NCBI RefSeq assembly: GCF_910592395.1
Contig: NC_088316.1
Coordinates: forward strand, 18,290,001 to 18,354,000
From: Lineus longissimus
Lineage: Eukaryota; Nemertea; Pilidiophora; Heteronemertea; Lineidae
Direction: 5' to 3'
Length of the DNA: 64,000 nt
In this document: in pieces, positions 1 to 14,430 of the stretch
Layout of the letters: each line of letters begins with the position of its first letter
Position numbering within the stretch: the stretch's first letter is position 1
Translations under genes and position numbers: made by a program
The notes under the pieces: model-generated
The model's database searches: none
Told to the model about the DNA's origin: nothing
The model's input: only the letters and a program-made list of their open reading frames with translations

Positions 1-3000
1 TTCCATTGGACCTTGATAATTTTGTAATTTGATTCAAATCTGTTCAAGGGATCATGTTTCACCTTTGGGCCTCAGCCCTGTGAACAAATAGTGCTGGCGT
101 CAAGGTGCACTCCAAACTCATTCCCACTTTCTATGTTTTTCTCAGTTACCATGGCAATATAAATGTGTATTTCCGTATCCCCCGGACATAGATCCAGATA
201 AGTCCATTAGAATTTCCGTGTTTTGTTTTCAATGAGTACCCCAGAGGCTTCGGGTTTGCCTCTGACTGACTTGGATTTAACTTGATCAATTTCTGGTGAA
301 CACGCACTGGGGTGAAGTGAGGAGGTATTGGAGCTTTAGTGGCATGGTCTTGGCCTTGTCACTGCAGTGATTCATATGGTCACTGGCACCCCAAGGAAGA
401 ATTTTCAAGATATTTTGTTGGACTGACATGTAAGAGACTTAGAAGGTACTGGTAACAGAAACAGGTCATCGATTCCAAGAATTTCTGTTAATAATGCCTT
501 AACGATCGATTCAAAATAGCTACACCCAGCCACAAAAAAACTAAAACAGCAAAATATCCTCGGGCAATTGCACTCAAAAGTAAATGCTGTTGTATTAGAT
601 TTGCCCAATGTGTGATTACGTGTAACATCATATTAGATTTGCATCCAGAAAGATCGATAAAATCTGTTGATCATGTCTCTAGTTTTATCGATTTTTTCTG
701 ACATCTTCACACATTTCTTTCAGCAATTTTCACAGCGAAGAATCCAATTTTCCTCTGTTACTGAGTTGTTTTCTGCCAGATGACTGTTAAGGCAGATATT
801 GTGAAATATGAGTAGATGTGTTTGAAATACAAATGTGACAAGTTTAACAGGTTCGTTGACATCAGTTTTATTTGCAGAGGAAACGTTGAACTTTCACAAC
901 TGTCTGCCCTCTTCGAAAGGCAGTTCACTGAAAATGACTGCATGACACTGCTTTTGACTGTAAGCATCTTAGCGTCACCAAGATATCAGTTGTTTTCAAC
1001 ATAGGTTCAACTCTACCAATAACATTCATGTCCAAATCAATCATATTCAATCATAGCACCAAATCACATGAAACTCAAGACTATGTCACATCTCTCTTTG
1101 AAGTCACCTTCATCAAACTTGTTTATTTCCTGTTGCCATGGTTATATTGATGGTACTCAAGTTTATCACATATCCGTGATAAATAACGGGCCACACCCAA
1201 AGCAATGACGTAGCTCGGTTATCATAAGGGTGGGAGGTGTCGGTCTAAACATTGAATTTTTATAACATCATAATTTCCTGTTGTTGGTCTCAGCTAACCC
1301 TTCAGTTTTTCTCATGAAAAGAAATATGTTGGTCTTACTGAGTTGTAAAAACCAGAAGCATTTTGGGTGTGATCTCATCTCTAATTTGAAGCATTGCACA
1401 TTGCATTGGGAAATGTAGATGGCATTTAAGGCGAGACACAATAGAAACCTGTCAGATTGTTTTTTAACTTTACCTGCTCAGCAGCTTTTTTGTTTATTCA
1501 AACATGTCAAATAGTAAATCACCAAATCAGAACATCAGAGCTGAAAGTATCTGTATCAGCTCTGAAACGATCCCCGCTAAGATCACAACCAAATCCGCTC
1601 ACTGATGAACATCTACTTAACGATATTCCAAGACGCATCCTGACTGATCGCCTTAAATGCTGCTAGTTTCACATCGCCCAGGAGGCCTGCAATAGCAGCC
1701 AATTGTTGTGTTCTGAGAACATACTTGAAGGCATCCAAGGCTGAGCTTGGGGATCAGGACATCAGGTCTGGTTACTTACGGAAGGTAATCACTGAAGAAG
1801 GGAGAGGAACAATGTTCCTGACAACGAAGTGAATTCTAAATGGACTGAATTTCCGCTGAAGGTAGGGCCACAAAAATACAGGAGATTACTGTTTGCACGT
1901 AGCAGATTGAAATTCCAAACCAACATCACAATATTTACCAACACCCCAAGTGAATAACAACCAGGTTACTCCAAATCTACCAATTGCTGGATCGGTCCTC
2001 CTCCAGAGACCTGTACAAATTGACTGATTCTGATTTCATACCCTAGGGGGTTGGCTATGTATCATTTATAGCACAACCATGGTTATCTGGAGCAGCGCAG
2101 CATCCTAACCACATAGCCCACAGGACTGCCAATATATTCTGTAGTCTGGTCCTTGAAGGGTTAACAAAGTAGGACTTTATTTTGTTGAGACAGCTTGCTA
2201 TAAACCTCACAGCCAATAGGCTTCACTCTTCAGTCAGCCCAGCAGCCCAGCAGTCCAGCAGCCCAGCAGCCAAGACGCCATCACTGATCAACTAGAAATT
2301 ACCCTGATTAAATATTTACTCCGCTCTTCATTCAACTATTTCTCAAAGAAGGACTAAGTATCTTCCACTTCGAGGCGTCAGATTGTAGGTTCGGTCTAAG
2401 GAGCTGCTTTGCTCAGTGATATCGGTGGTTTACCATGTAACAGATCCAATTATTATTCCTGGAACCATTGTTTTATTCCACTCTCGACACGCTCTTTAGC
2501 CTTATCCTTGGCAAAGAAGGATCAAGAGTCGCAGTTGAGACCATCCACTTATTACTGTCCACCAGCAAGAGGTCTCGCGGGCTGTAGGGCTTGACTGAAA
2601 GGCTTTTGATAGTTCTTCTCTGATCTATGACTAGCTGCCTAATTGCTCAGTGAGAAACATTGGTTTAGCACGCAATAGGTCCCAACGCCAGTATAAAACC
2701 CAACACCAGTATAAAACATGTAGACAATTCTGACCAACACAAACCACTCCAAACAAGATTGCTGCCATAACCAATAACGACAAGATGTCCGGACCATGAC
2801 GACTATGAGACGAGAAGTGGTTTTAGCCGTGGGAGGTCTGCCTTACCAGCGGAGGTGGTGGTGGGGAGCGCCGGAAGTCAAGGGGGAAATAACCCGCCAT
2901 ACTGGTAATGCCGTTCCAGACGTGGTCAATTGTGAGCGGTATATGGTCAGTTTTTTCCAAGTGATGATGAACATTGTGAATTATGCAGCTCAATTTTCAC

Positions 3001-6000
3001 TCAAGTCCTACTCATAGAGGTGTCCACTGAGGGATAGGAATTTCCGTCTCTGGTTCTGCATGTGGAATGCTTTACATATCGAGAACAAGGCCAGTACTTC
3101 TTCATCATGAATTCCCTTCTATATATCATTTACATAACTCATCTTCAATAATATAAACCTAATCCAATCATTGAGACAGCCTTAAGAGGCAATTACAGAA
3201 CTGCTCACATGTTCGAAATATTCCCTTCGAAGCGAATTGAGGTTCCGTTGCAGTCTTAAAATGTCAATAACATGATCAATGTGTGATCTCGAGTTGATAA
3301 AGGATAATTAAAATCGCGTGCAATGGTATTTTGAATGGTCGACATTTCAAAAGGATTTGAAATTGAAGAGCTGTGTATAGTTAATAGGTAATATAGTGGC
3401 ATTTTAAACGGTCTACATTGGACATTTGAACTGGATTTGAAAAGTAAGGGTTGCGTATTGCAAGCCAATGCTACCCAGCTTCCCCTCCCCTCTAGCAGAT
3501 GAGCATTTGAAGAGACACACAGGTTTTAAAAGGGGTGAGGGAGTTGTGCACCTTGGACTACACTCACTAGATGCAGATTAAAGAATCAAGATTTTTCTCA
3601 ACAACATTGGCGAATCAAGTCCCCCACCCTGTATCCGTGTTTACTCACACAATGCAAATAACATCATCTAGGGCAGCCGAGCCAGGATAACTTTCTCTAA
3701 TAAGACACTGAGATTCCCTACCCAGTGAATTGAAAAATTAGTAAATTACTTTTCGAATAGCATGATGTGTTCAATGAGCACATCCGATCAATGAGAGATT
3801 GGCAAGTATCATTGGTGTTCATAGTGGGCAGAAATCCAGCCAGTGTGTTCAACCATGCAATGAGTAGGGACATGACGACTGATGAGATTAACTTTAGGCA
3901 TTGTTGCTTGTCTTTTGATGGTTATACCGGGGAGGGGGAACTGTCTTCATTTACCCTGGCAGGCACCTACAATGAAGGAAACCTCTGTTATAAACATTGG
4001 AGCAGATTGGAACTTGGAATGTACAGTATGCAGGCCACCAACCAGTGGAAACTCCCTGACTTTCACCAATCCATGGCACATACTTGGCCACGGGGTTCTA
4101 AGCATACTAACTGATATGATGATAGAGAATGCTGAAGAAGAAGAAGACGAAAATACTGGCTGATATGCCCTCATGCTCCACTAACTTAATCAGGTTGTCG
4201 ATTTCTGAGCATTTTTTTTCATTCAGACATGACACGACGACAACCCATCCTCACTTATCATGTATCGGCTGACCAGACAATTCTGGCCAACTTCTCCGAG
4301 AGCAATCTGACCCCAAACTTGGGACCACGTATCCAATTTTCTTCTCTGATACCTCAAATCAGCATTCTACCATATGGCTCCTTTCTCGAGATGCCAGAGC
4401 GATAAATCTAATTTGTCAGCGTATGCGACTAAAGCTGAAGATTATAGCTGCGTTGACAGGTTAACTGCGGTGATACCCTGGTCAATATTGCGCCTCACTG
4501 GTGTTGGTTTTGTGGCTGTGTCAAGTCAACTGAGACATCAGGTCTTTGTGTGCCTTTTGGGAACAACATACTTGGTGTATTTTTGGTGTATTTAGTCAGG
4601 CTCTTGTACAAATTAAACTCCATTAGTTTTCGTCTGCGTTATTTCAGGACACCTGCCCACTTTCAAGCTTGTGAGCAACAAAAAATGTACCGATAGGTCA
4701 AATCAATGATTGTATAATGAACAGGTTGATGACCCATCTTCATAAAGCATTGGATTTTTCCTCCAAGACAGTTTGTTGACACGCTAACAACAGGGACCCT
4801 GGTTAACAACTTGACTGATTGGCCTCATCCCCAGGTTGCTCAACGACTGTGGTGGGCCGGGGAGGCTGCACGGGTGTCCTTTCCTTGTGACATGCAGACT
4901 TATTGTTGTCATCCTTATCCCCCTCATCTACTGGCTTCCATGTCTGAAGACAATCATGTCTGATGACAATCATGTGTGGAGTATTGACGAATCGATAACA
5001 CTGAAACTGGTCCAATTATATGACATGACCTGGACTTAAAGGCCAAGGGGTATGCCATTCATGTTCATTATATATACTGGTGGCTGAGAAAAATAGAAGC
5101 TGTTATTCATCTCCAACATGACAATGACAAATAAATTATCGTCTCCAGAAGGGAAGCTTGATACAGCCTACTAGCAGCTGCCGGGCCCCCTAATGCGATA
5201 AAAACATGCAACAGTCCCGGCAAGCCTGATCAGTCCATTTTGTCATCATCCTATTTTGAGATTAACGCGATGTCAAGGGAGACTGCCAATTGATCGAATC
5301 TAATACGATTGTCTTCTGTGGCTCAGACGAGGTTGATAATGGCAAAAGAATCTGGCAATGAACTAAGACACTTGCCCTTAAGTCCAGACTTTTCTGTACC
5401 AATGGTTTCATCAAGTGATGTTTGTTTGCCCCAGATCACCTACAACAAGATGTTTTCAATACAACAGCGGATTCCTCCGCACTAATGGTGATAACTGGCC
5501 AGGAGTAACTATAGAAACCGCTAGTGTTGAGCAACACTCTAATGTATTGTGTTTAGAACCATAATTTGACCATTGCGTTAACTAGTACTGTTGGTCTATT
5601 TTCCCTTGAGTGCTGACATGGCAATCGCTATGAGATGAGGTTTGATCCTACTGGAATCATCCTGAATACACGCCCGGGTCACAAGAGGTGGACATGGTAC
5701 ACTGGGAATCGTATGCACCTTACATTCAGCCCTCTTGCATTTAATCGAAAATCCGAATCAGGTCAAGTTGTCTCATTTAAACCAGACCGCTACCAAACCC
5801 TTCTAACGTAACAGTCAAATTCAGCACTCATTTTGAAATTCAAAAAAAGTTCCCAGACTAATGCAATTACATCGGCTCTATAGATTAAAATTTTTATTTG
5901 CGATAAACCCCATAATTTACAATTAAATTACATTCTGTGACTCCTGAAATTCAATTTATTACGGACTAAGACACGCTTTTTGTGGTAATTTGATCAAGTC

Positions 6001-9000
6001 AGGAATCAAGAGTGAAATCTTAAAAGGTTTCTCGGAGAGACTACATTTTCTTGCAATTTATCACACGCTATGTGTTATTTCACACGAATCATCGCTGCAA
6101 CAAGTTTCTCAAACTACAGACGTCACAATGAGAATATTGAGCAGAAAGAAAACAAGTGAAAAAAATATTTGGACTTTGAAATTTTTTCAGAGTTGAATTT
6201 TTTCATAAGATCAAAATTTTCAAAGTCAAACATTTTTTGGGACTGATGATGTTACTTCATTTTGAGCCGGAAAAACAAGAAAAATAATTCATTTCTGACT
6301 ATGTATCACGACTTCCTTTTTACCAGCATTCACACAGAAATAACGATAACATCTGCTGGCCAGCTGCCTTGGCAAGATATCATTGCCTCTTTTAAACTTT
6401 TTGAATAAAATGGACATTCATCATCCACAAATTTGCTTTATCTGCGGAATAACCAATGGTCCTTTGATAAAATGATGACAAAACTTTTTTCACAACTCAG
6501 CTTTGCAAGCTGAACATGAACGTGAGTGGCTATTTCCTTAAGATTATGCACCTGGGGCCAATATAAAAAGCAAATTAATAATTCATGTAAGTGGTTTCCT
6601 ATTGCTAAATTCTGATTATGGTTTCATCAACAAGGCACACTTCTGACTTATGCAGGAATAACGCGCACTACTGAACTCCCCAGCCGCTAACTTTTTGGCA
6701 AGGCAAATGATAGACATTCTTGATATCATCTTCAAGGTTCTTTTCTAGTTAAGTCGGAATACACCCTCTTCCTCACCCTGCCATCACACTATTTTGTAGA
6801 TTCAACCTTATCGTCTTCAAAAGTTTTTTGTGAGCTTTCACTTGCCTTGCAACATTATTCCATCGCCGCAACTCACATCTAGCATCTACCACAACAACGA
6901 GGCTGAGAAGTAACTTCAACAAGACCAGGAGGTGTTAATGTGGTTAGCATTCCATTAGGTCTCGACCAAGCTCTTACTTTTTCAGCGTATAAACCAAGAT
7001 ATGAGATGTTATATCACAAGCCTCTTTTTGCATTAATAGGATCAACAGGTTTGCATAGCAAAGATCAGAAAGCCTCAGGGGTTGACAGAAGAAAGATCTC
7101 GGCACTGATTGTCATGACCTCCAACAGGTCCATTTGAATAAATGTCAAACCCATTTTGAAGATGAAAACAGGATATTTATGACTTTCATCTTTACAGAGA
7201 TTAATTGATATTTCCGGGGCAGCTTTTGGATTGAATGAGTTTGATGTGAAAGTAATGACCAATGATGATGGTTGATGTCACACAGATCACCTAGAACCTC
7301 CGTATAAGGTACAAGGGAAGACCTATAAGAGTCATCTGTATGCAAGAAGTTGCCCCGACAAGTTACATGTCTTCCTATCCTCCCAGGAATCTTTCATCTT
7401 ACATACCGAAAGCCAGGAAGCACCTCTGTCGGGAATGCTTAATTGCGATTAATAACCGTCTGGACCGACAAATATCCATGGTTTTACAGGGGATAGAAGT
7501 TGTTGGTCGACATTTGTGTCAGGCAGACCAAGAGAAGAAGCAAAATAATACTTTTTGACTTCTCTCTTTGAGGAAACAGCAATCTCAAATTGCAGATTCA
7601 CTTATTGATTTCAATGCAAAGCCCATAATAGGAGAATTAACAACGACAAAATGACAACAAAAATCTACCACGCTTCTGGAACTTCCATTCAAAATGCAAG
7701 GATGCCATCAACTTATTTTGACTTTCATATTTTAGGTCCATCCATTCGATGGTATCCACACTGACTTTGTGTTTGTTAAGAAACAACAGCACCCGCTTGG
7801 CACGATCAATCAGTTCACATATTCTCTGACTCCATCCCTTTACAGACAATTCTGAAGCTCCTTGGATTCTCCTCACTCCTTTTCCAATTTCCTCCACTTT
7901 AACATTTCAAGGACTCAAGGTACACATTATTCATTGACATGGTCTGAAACGAACCTGAATACTGTCACACCAAAGGGACGTAAGACGCCGACACTGTGTT
8001 TGCTAATAAACGACACCACTTCCATTGTCGGAGGAGTTCACGGAGGCCATGAACTAATCAAGGCTGATAAGCCTGCGGAGTTGAGACATTGATGTTCATT
8101 GATTAATTCAGTGGAGAGATTAAAGCAAACGTTGCTTCTGGCAGATGTTAGAGTTGAATCTGTAGACAAGACTTTTGCATGCAAACAAAGGAATGTAAAG
8201 GGTTTCAGTAATGACTGTTATACACTACATCTACAGCCTTCAGTTGCTGTCCCCTTTTTAGGCAGTGACCTTCAAAGGATACAAATTAGACCATCAAGAA
8301 TTGAGGTCAATGGATTAGGTTGCTTGCTCCACCAACCAAAGGTCATCCCATTTTCGACCTACTGGATGACTGTGATGACCCAAAATAACAACAACACCAA
8401 TCATGGTTAACCTTCTTCTGCCCGGCAATCCTTTACCACAACCCAAATCAACAACATTGTCAGTCTTCTCAGAGCTAATCAACAGGTGTCAACCAAGAGA
8501 ATAGTTACTGGAATCAATGAATGCTGACATACGTATGGGGAGACACGTGCACCAGGATAGATGAGATTCCATGGAGATCACAACAGTTGACACTTGGTGA
8601 TTCTTTGCCCACTGCTGATACTTTTAGGGATCAAATGAAAAGCCAAATTGAGATATACATGTATGCTCAACACTCCCGTGTATTCTTCCGTGATGGTAGT
8701 TTATCACTGTCGTGCCTGACAATCGCTTTATCAGGTCACTCATCCCTAGTGATACTTAGGGCCGTTATCTGAGCCATATTGGTCAAGATAACAGAAGGAA
8801 GTATTTAGACTGCTATTTATTTATCATAAGGGATGCGAAGGCACTTTTCTCGGCGACATCTCAAGGAATGTGTCTGGGACACAGGAAGGTAAGATGTGGA
8901 CAAACGGGTGCATGACTTCAGGTTGGCTATTAGAGCACTCCTCAAACAAGTGATTTTTGTCAAGAAAGGAAAAGCAAGAATGGAGTCAAAACAACTATGG

Positions 9001-9886
9001 GACCAACAACTGTATTCCCTTCTCAGACTCGTGGATCTATCCCTGGATGCCCATAACAAGCTTACAAGGAAGGCTTTAACATTCAATGTCACCCAGAAGA
9101 ACAAGACAACGTCTGGCAGGAAATTAACCTTGTCTCTACAAGCCGAGTGGGAGCGACAGGCAAGTTCCTGGCTTTTTCCACAGACTTCCGTCACCTCAAC
9201 AGAACCAGCTCAAAATCGAACACCCCTGACGTTATCTGCTAATTACCAACATGTTGATAGCGCATAACCTGTCTATGTCATCGAAGAAGACATTGTCGAT
9301 TGTGGAGGTGGTCTTTGATGTCTCACATGTATCAGGTGGATTCAGTGGAGTTCTGTAGAGAATTGAGGGATGACCTTATCCGCATTGTCTTCCAATTCTT
9401 GACGCGTTAATGATGCTCAGACCTATTTGCGTCACTGTCCACAAAAGTAATTGTTTCAATCGATTGTGAAAGACTTTGTAGTCTTTGACGTCTCAAATGA
9501 AGCAGGTGGATAAACAGGAAATGTACTGACAAGGATCAGATTGTTTTCAGACTTGTAAAGATATTGGTTGATTTTAGCATGTTAAAATATTTGAAATCCT
9601 AACAGTTTCGACAAACTTGTTACAATGATAGAGAGGCGGCAGAGATGATTTAACGCCATCAACATGTCAGGCACAGAAAGATAACGTCGACAGAGAGATC
9701 GATAGTGATGAGAAGGATTCTGTAGGAGATTGGAGGCAGATCACCGGAGTTGGCCTACATCAACTCTGACAGTGACAAAACTAGATGTTGTCTGATCAGC
9801 ATTTGGCATGGTTACTAGGAAAGCAAATGGTCTCTTGAGGATGCTGAGATACCCCCCCCCCCCCCCTCAAATGCATCATTAAGGCA

Positions 9887-10062
9887 TCAAGAGTTTGTTC
9901 ACGGTGAAAGGCAGCAAGAAGTCACTACAGCCACACTCTAACTTCAAAGGCAACATTTTCCATTTGCAGAATAATAAACCACAAAACAACATTTTTAGAA
10001 ACGAAAAAATTAAACCTTCTTGGGAGAAACGTTGATCTTTAAAATATCCGTGGAATAAATCT
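9887..10062. repeat. Dispersed repeat, copy 1 of a direct pair
   Basis: About 175 bp from GAGTTTGTTCACGGTGAAAG to a segment ending in GGAATAAATC is repeated in the same orientation at 10852-11033, with only scattered substitutions and small indels. The two copies are about 0.97 kb apart. No terminal inverted repeat, tRNA-like box or poly-A tail is evident, so the class is unknown. Overlapping open frames on the minus strand are a by-product of the shared sequence. Confidence 0.8.
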
Positions 10063-10851
10063 CTGACATCAGGATAGAGCAAAAGGACTTACGGAAGATC
10101 AATCAAAGTGGGAGGATTTAATCAAGCTTTGAACAGGGAGTCAATCTGGCCCCTTTTTTATATCAGAGCGCCAGGAGAAATACTAAACTTCTCCTACTAA
10201 TGAAGAGAACGCTAGCCTCCAGGCATTGATCAACACCGGGTATCGTTAATCGGTCTGCGCTATATATGACCAGGCTAAACATGCTAACCGTAATCTGAGA
10301 TGTGGCTATTATGTTGAACAATGGCTGTATCCAATAGCAAAAACATATATTCAAGCTCACATTATTATACGTTTTCGCCAATCGGCATTAAACAAGCTCA
10401 ACGACCTGTCATGTGACCAATACTCCGAATAATCGTTATAGAGTTAAATTTGCTTCATCATCATCATCAATAATGCCATCTTGGTCAAGGGTTGGGACTT
10501 GTTTCATCCCATCAACCAATACTGTTGAAATTTGTATTCAGTACATTTTTCAGTGCAGGAAGTTATCAAATTCAATTTTTTTCTTCCCTTTAACAGGAAC
10601 ACGACTTTGCAGAACACCAACCACGCAAATCTGTTGCAATGCGAGAGTTGATGAATCCGCTAATATCCTTATATCATTATTATGGCCAAATGGGCCATTG
10701 ATTATCCCAAGCCCATTTGGTGAGAACTTGACAAGAATAACAGATCAGGACGCTTTTCTCCCGGTTGCTTTTTGTTGACAATTCTTGGCTGGCTTGGGAA
10801 GATTTTGATTGGAGTCACAGAACAAAAGTGACTCCTTGACTCGTGAGTTTC

Positions 10852-11033
10852 TGAGTTTGTTCATGGTGAAAGGCAGCAAGAAGTCACTACAGTCACACTC
10901 TAACTTCAAAGGCGACATTTTCCATTTGCAGAATAATAAACCACAAAACAACATTTTTAGAAACAAAAAAAACCAAACCTTCTTTGGGAGAAACATTGAT
11001 CTTTAAAATATCCCTGGAATAAATCTTTCTATT
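10852..11033. repeat. Dispersed repeat, copy 2 of a direct pair
   Basis: Second copy of the unit at 9887-10062, beginning GAGTTTGTTCATGGTGAAAG. The homology stops just after GGAATAAATC, where the flanks diverge. This is either a local duplication or two insertions of one dispersed element. Confidence 0.8.
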
Positions 11034-11801
11034 TCTGATTAACGTTGTCAGTTGCCATGGAAACTTATAAATAATTACACTGAAACAAAGATCTGAGGAC
11101 ATTTTGAAAAGTCGCAGTTTGATGTCAAACAAAAGCTACAAATTTACTGAAACAGAAATATTATGCTTTATGTGCCACTAAAAACAAATTATAAATCAGT
11201 CTTGTGTTCATAAAAATCAATCGAAGACAATGCTTTTTCCATTTCACTATTTTGTGAGAGGAACTTTTTGTTGCTGTTACCAGTCTCAAGTAGGGTTCTT
11301 GAATTGCAATTCCTTTCCCATTATGAAATAAAGCTGAAATCAACTGATCAAGTACACGTACAATTGAAGGGTTGCCTTCAAGAACCTCGTAACGAACACT
11401 GAATCCTCAGTAAGTCCATTCTCCCAATCTGAAAATATCCTGTAATTCGGAACAGAGTACGGAGTTGATCAGACAAATCTGTCTGAATGGAAGCTGACAT
11501 CAGACTTAATCAGAATTGCTAAGTCGTAGAACAAGGATGGATTCAAGGACGGAATATTGGTACATAAGCTAATCAAGGGAGGAGGAGAATGAATTGTTGC
11601 CAGAGTAAGTCCAGCTACAGAGGTGCCCACTAAGAGTGGTCCCATGGTATTGTGATGCAGACATAAACAGGTGGTTGTCTGCAGTGCAATAGTTCAGAGT
11701 CGGAGCCAATGAGAAGAGACTCAATATTTATTGAGATCTTTGCATGATCAGCAGTCAGCACCACCGAAAATGAGAGATTTCAAGAAAACAAGACAACTCA
11801 C

Positions 11802-12233
11802 CGATAAATCCTTCTTGGCGTTCATCGACTGATGCAGCAAAAGCATCTCCACAGCCTCCACGTTCTCTTCACTAATTGCGTGCAAGATGGCGTCCCCTAA
11901 TTCCACGTTATACCCCAGCAGAAGGTGGATCATTTCAATGTTCTCATTCTCAATAGCGATGAGAAGCGCCGTGCGCCCAAGGGGATCCACACAGTTGATG
12001 TTGATATTGAAATATATCTGTGCCTCGTCCAGAAAGTTTCTTGCCTTTGCCATGTCTCCTCTCTCCACGGCAAGCAGGTACTGTTTCTCCTCATTTGAGA
12101 GGTCAGCTTCCTTGCGGATGACCCCCATACCGAGGGTGTCACCCTCGGTATTATCCAAGCCCAGCTCCTCCATCAGACGTTGGGGGTTCGTCCCTTGCTC
12201 CTGCTCCTTGTATTTCCTGTAAACCTTATCCAT
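11802..12233 (-). CDS. TRPC-type cation channel, N-terminal coding exon (partial)
   Basis: The exon encodes the first 144 residues of a canonical transient receptor potential (TRPC) channel, a plasma-membrane non-selective cation channel acting downstream of receptor/phospholipase C signalling. The decisive stretch is the family signature around residues 75-105: IYFNININC followed by VDPLGRTALLIAIENEN, then HLLLGYNVELGDAILHAI. This is the start of the N-terminal ankyrin repeats shared by TRPC proteins. The ATG at 12233 is followed by a polar region of about 50 residues. The exon ends in phase 0 at a GTGAGT donor. A TTGCAG acceptor at 12246-12251 lies just upstream of the ATG, so a 5' UTR exon exists further upstream. 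Remaining ankyrin repeats, the membrane domain and the TRP box are not seen in the window. Within TRPC it looks closest to the TRPC4/5 and arthropod TRP type, but the subfamily is not settled. Confidence 0.9.
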
Positions 12234-14349
12234 GGTTATTCACGTCTGCAACGAAAACCAAATGGTGGGAGTTGTAAACATCAGCCACAAAATGTCAAAT
12301 ATTGTAGTATGATGTCATGTAGACAAATACAGCACATAAAATATACAAATATCGAGAATCAAGTGGCTGAAACAAGATTGATATTAGGTAACAGAATTGA
12401 CAACAAACAACACCTTGATTACAAACAACTTCTGTTTTTATGTTATCTCATTACATCTGACAGAACACTGTATTTATGGGTCAAGTCTGGATGCATCTAG
12501 ATCATTAGACTGCATAAGTCCAGATTGCAAGTGTGTTGCATCAAATCAGATTGGGTTTTCTACCTATGTGTGTAAACAAACATGATATGGCATCTGCTAG
12601 TGAGTGAACACACCTATGTAAACAATACAATAATATCATCACATTTTGTTGACAGAATTGATGTCATGGAAATATGTTACTAAGGGTCCCAATGATGAAT
12701 ATCGATTATTGCTAACTTGTGTATTGTTTGCCTACAGCTGGCCCAGCCCACCTACCCTCTGCGTGAAAATTGCGTAAATTGTTGTATAACTATATTGACA
12801 CATTTCAATGTCATATCATTGACTCTAACCGTTGTAACCCAGAGTGTCGTAACACCATCCCAGGTTTCAGCACCATGCCAAGTAATCATACAAAATCATA
12901 GCTGTCCTTGCACCAAGTTATAACAAACTGGTAGAAGAGTGAACCACAAGACACACAAGCAATTTTCATCACTGCACCTGTAAACATGATCATATGCAGA
13001 CAAAAGTCTCTGGTGTGTGGTGGTCATCAAAGGTACTTATGACAAGAAAGAGCGATTGCTGCGGCCTGCAACCAACATCAACCAAGATGACCAAAATGTA
13101 CACAAGATTATTCCTGTCACGGCAAGACCGTACATGACCATCAATCATCTAAAGTAAGTCGATCCCGGTAAATAATATCTAATGTTTCTTAAGCGTGATT
13201 GATGTCGTATCAAGATTAATACAAACAATTTGTCAGCCTTTTATAGCCTTTGTCCCCACATAACAAGAGTATTGCTATGATTCTGAGAGTGGTCTTCAGA
13301 CAAGGCTAATTCATATTTCGAGGAGAAAGTGGCCTTCAAACAGGATTCCTCATGAACTGGTTGGACGAGTTCAAGGGAAAGGTGCCACCATTAGAGTTTC
13401 CAGGGTATCAATATCGTAGATCCCCTTCCCCTCAGGCAGTGCAGAACCCTCTGAAAGCAACTTTAGTCTCTAATCTTGTATTTTGCCTCAGGCAACAGCA
13501 CCAGAAGCCATATTAATCAAAACATTATCAAACCATTATCAAATATAACAATTTGCAAGGTCAACCTCTCATGCAGTAAAACACAAACAAGATGAAACAA
13601 AACAAGCTCCTGCGGCACTCTCCAGCCACAAAGCGGATTATGTTTTACCATCACATGCAGCCAACCTGCAGACAGTCAATTTGCGATAATCATCACATTC
13701 TACATGAATCACTCGTTTCAGGCATCATCACAATTGCGACAAGACTCGGTCATCGCTGCGACTTGTGATAGATATATCAAACTCAGGGTAGTGAGAGGTG
13801 ATGGATCTTACCAACAATAAAGTTGTGTTTTTTTTCTTCATTGTCACAATTCACCGATGATGATTGCCTTTCTGCAGGCGTTTTACTAGCACTTCAAAGA
13901 ATCAAAACTGCTTTAGAGTAACTCAACACAACTGCAGCAATATCATGAACTCAACAACTACTGAATAAACAACTTGAACAAATTTACACAAAATCATTTG
14001 ATAAATTCATCGATTTGTTTATGTGTTGACTAGGAAATGACACAGTTTGACAATTTGTTGAATTTATCAATTTGTCTGTCCTCTGATAAAATAGATTGGA
14101 ATGATTGTACAGTTATCACTCAGCGTACGCAGAAATCGATACCATGTAGTGTTGCCGGCAGCACACCACATGGTGATTTTTTTCTCCAAGTCAGATATAC
14201 CATTTTCAATAATCATAGAATTAATCAGAAGGCTGCTTTAGTTCCGGTATTAAAACCTAACACTTCTTTTCAAACAAATGAATGGCTCTTCGAGTTACTT
14301 TGTAAACTGCAGGGATGAAAATCATGCCAAAAAGGGGTGAGGATTGGAG

Positions 14350-14430
14350 GTAGTTTTACCTGCTGGAGGGATCTATCAAAAACTCAGGGTACAAGGATGC
14401 TCTACACTTGTAATTGAGAGTGACCCCCTG
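14350..14430 (+). repeat. Dispersed repeat fragment, inverted copy at 35386-35463
   Basis: The segment containing GTACAAGGATGCTCTACA and GAGAGTGACC is matched in reverse complement at 35386-35463, which reads GGTCACTCTCC and TGTAGAGCATCCTTGTAC. The match runs for about 75 bp with a few mismatches. The copies are 21 kb apart, so this is an interspersed element of unknown class. Confidence 0.65.

Larger units (their letters stand above)
1..11801. other. Non-coding stretch, probably TRPC intron or intergenic
   Basis: I see no convincing coding exon here. Short open frames occur on both strands but none shows family motifs joined to phase-compatible splice sites. Because the TRPC exon at 11802-12233 is on the minus strand and ends in a donor, its downstream exons must lie at lower coordinates. 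This stretch is therefore best read as part of a long TRPC intron, although an intergenic portion cannot be excluded. It contains a short CAG/CCC-rich run near 2230-2270, a poly-C run near 9851-9867 and a 170-bp direct repeat pair listed separately. Confidence 0.5.

Noticed and set aside
7637-7897. 86-codon minus-strand frame with charged helical composition
   Set aside because: It looks protein-like but has no splice sites in phase and no recognisable family. I judged it likely to be chance.
8817-9267. Overlapping 120-codon frames on both strands
   Set aside because: No family motif, no splice or start context, and antisense overlap is typical of chance open frames.
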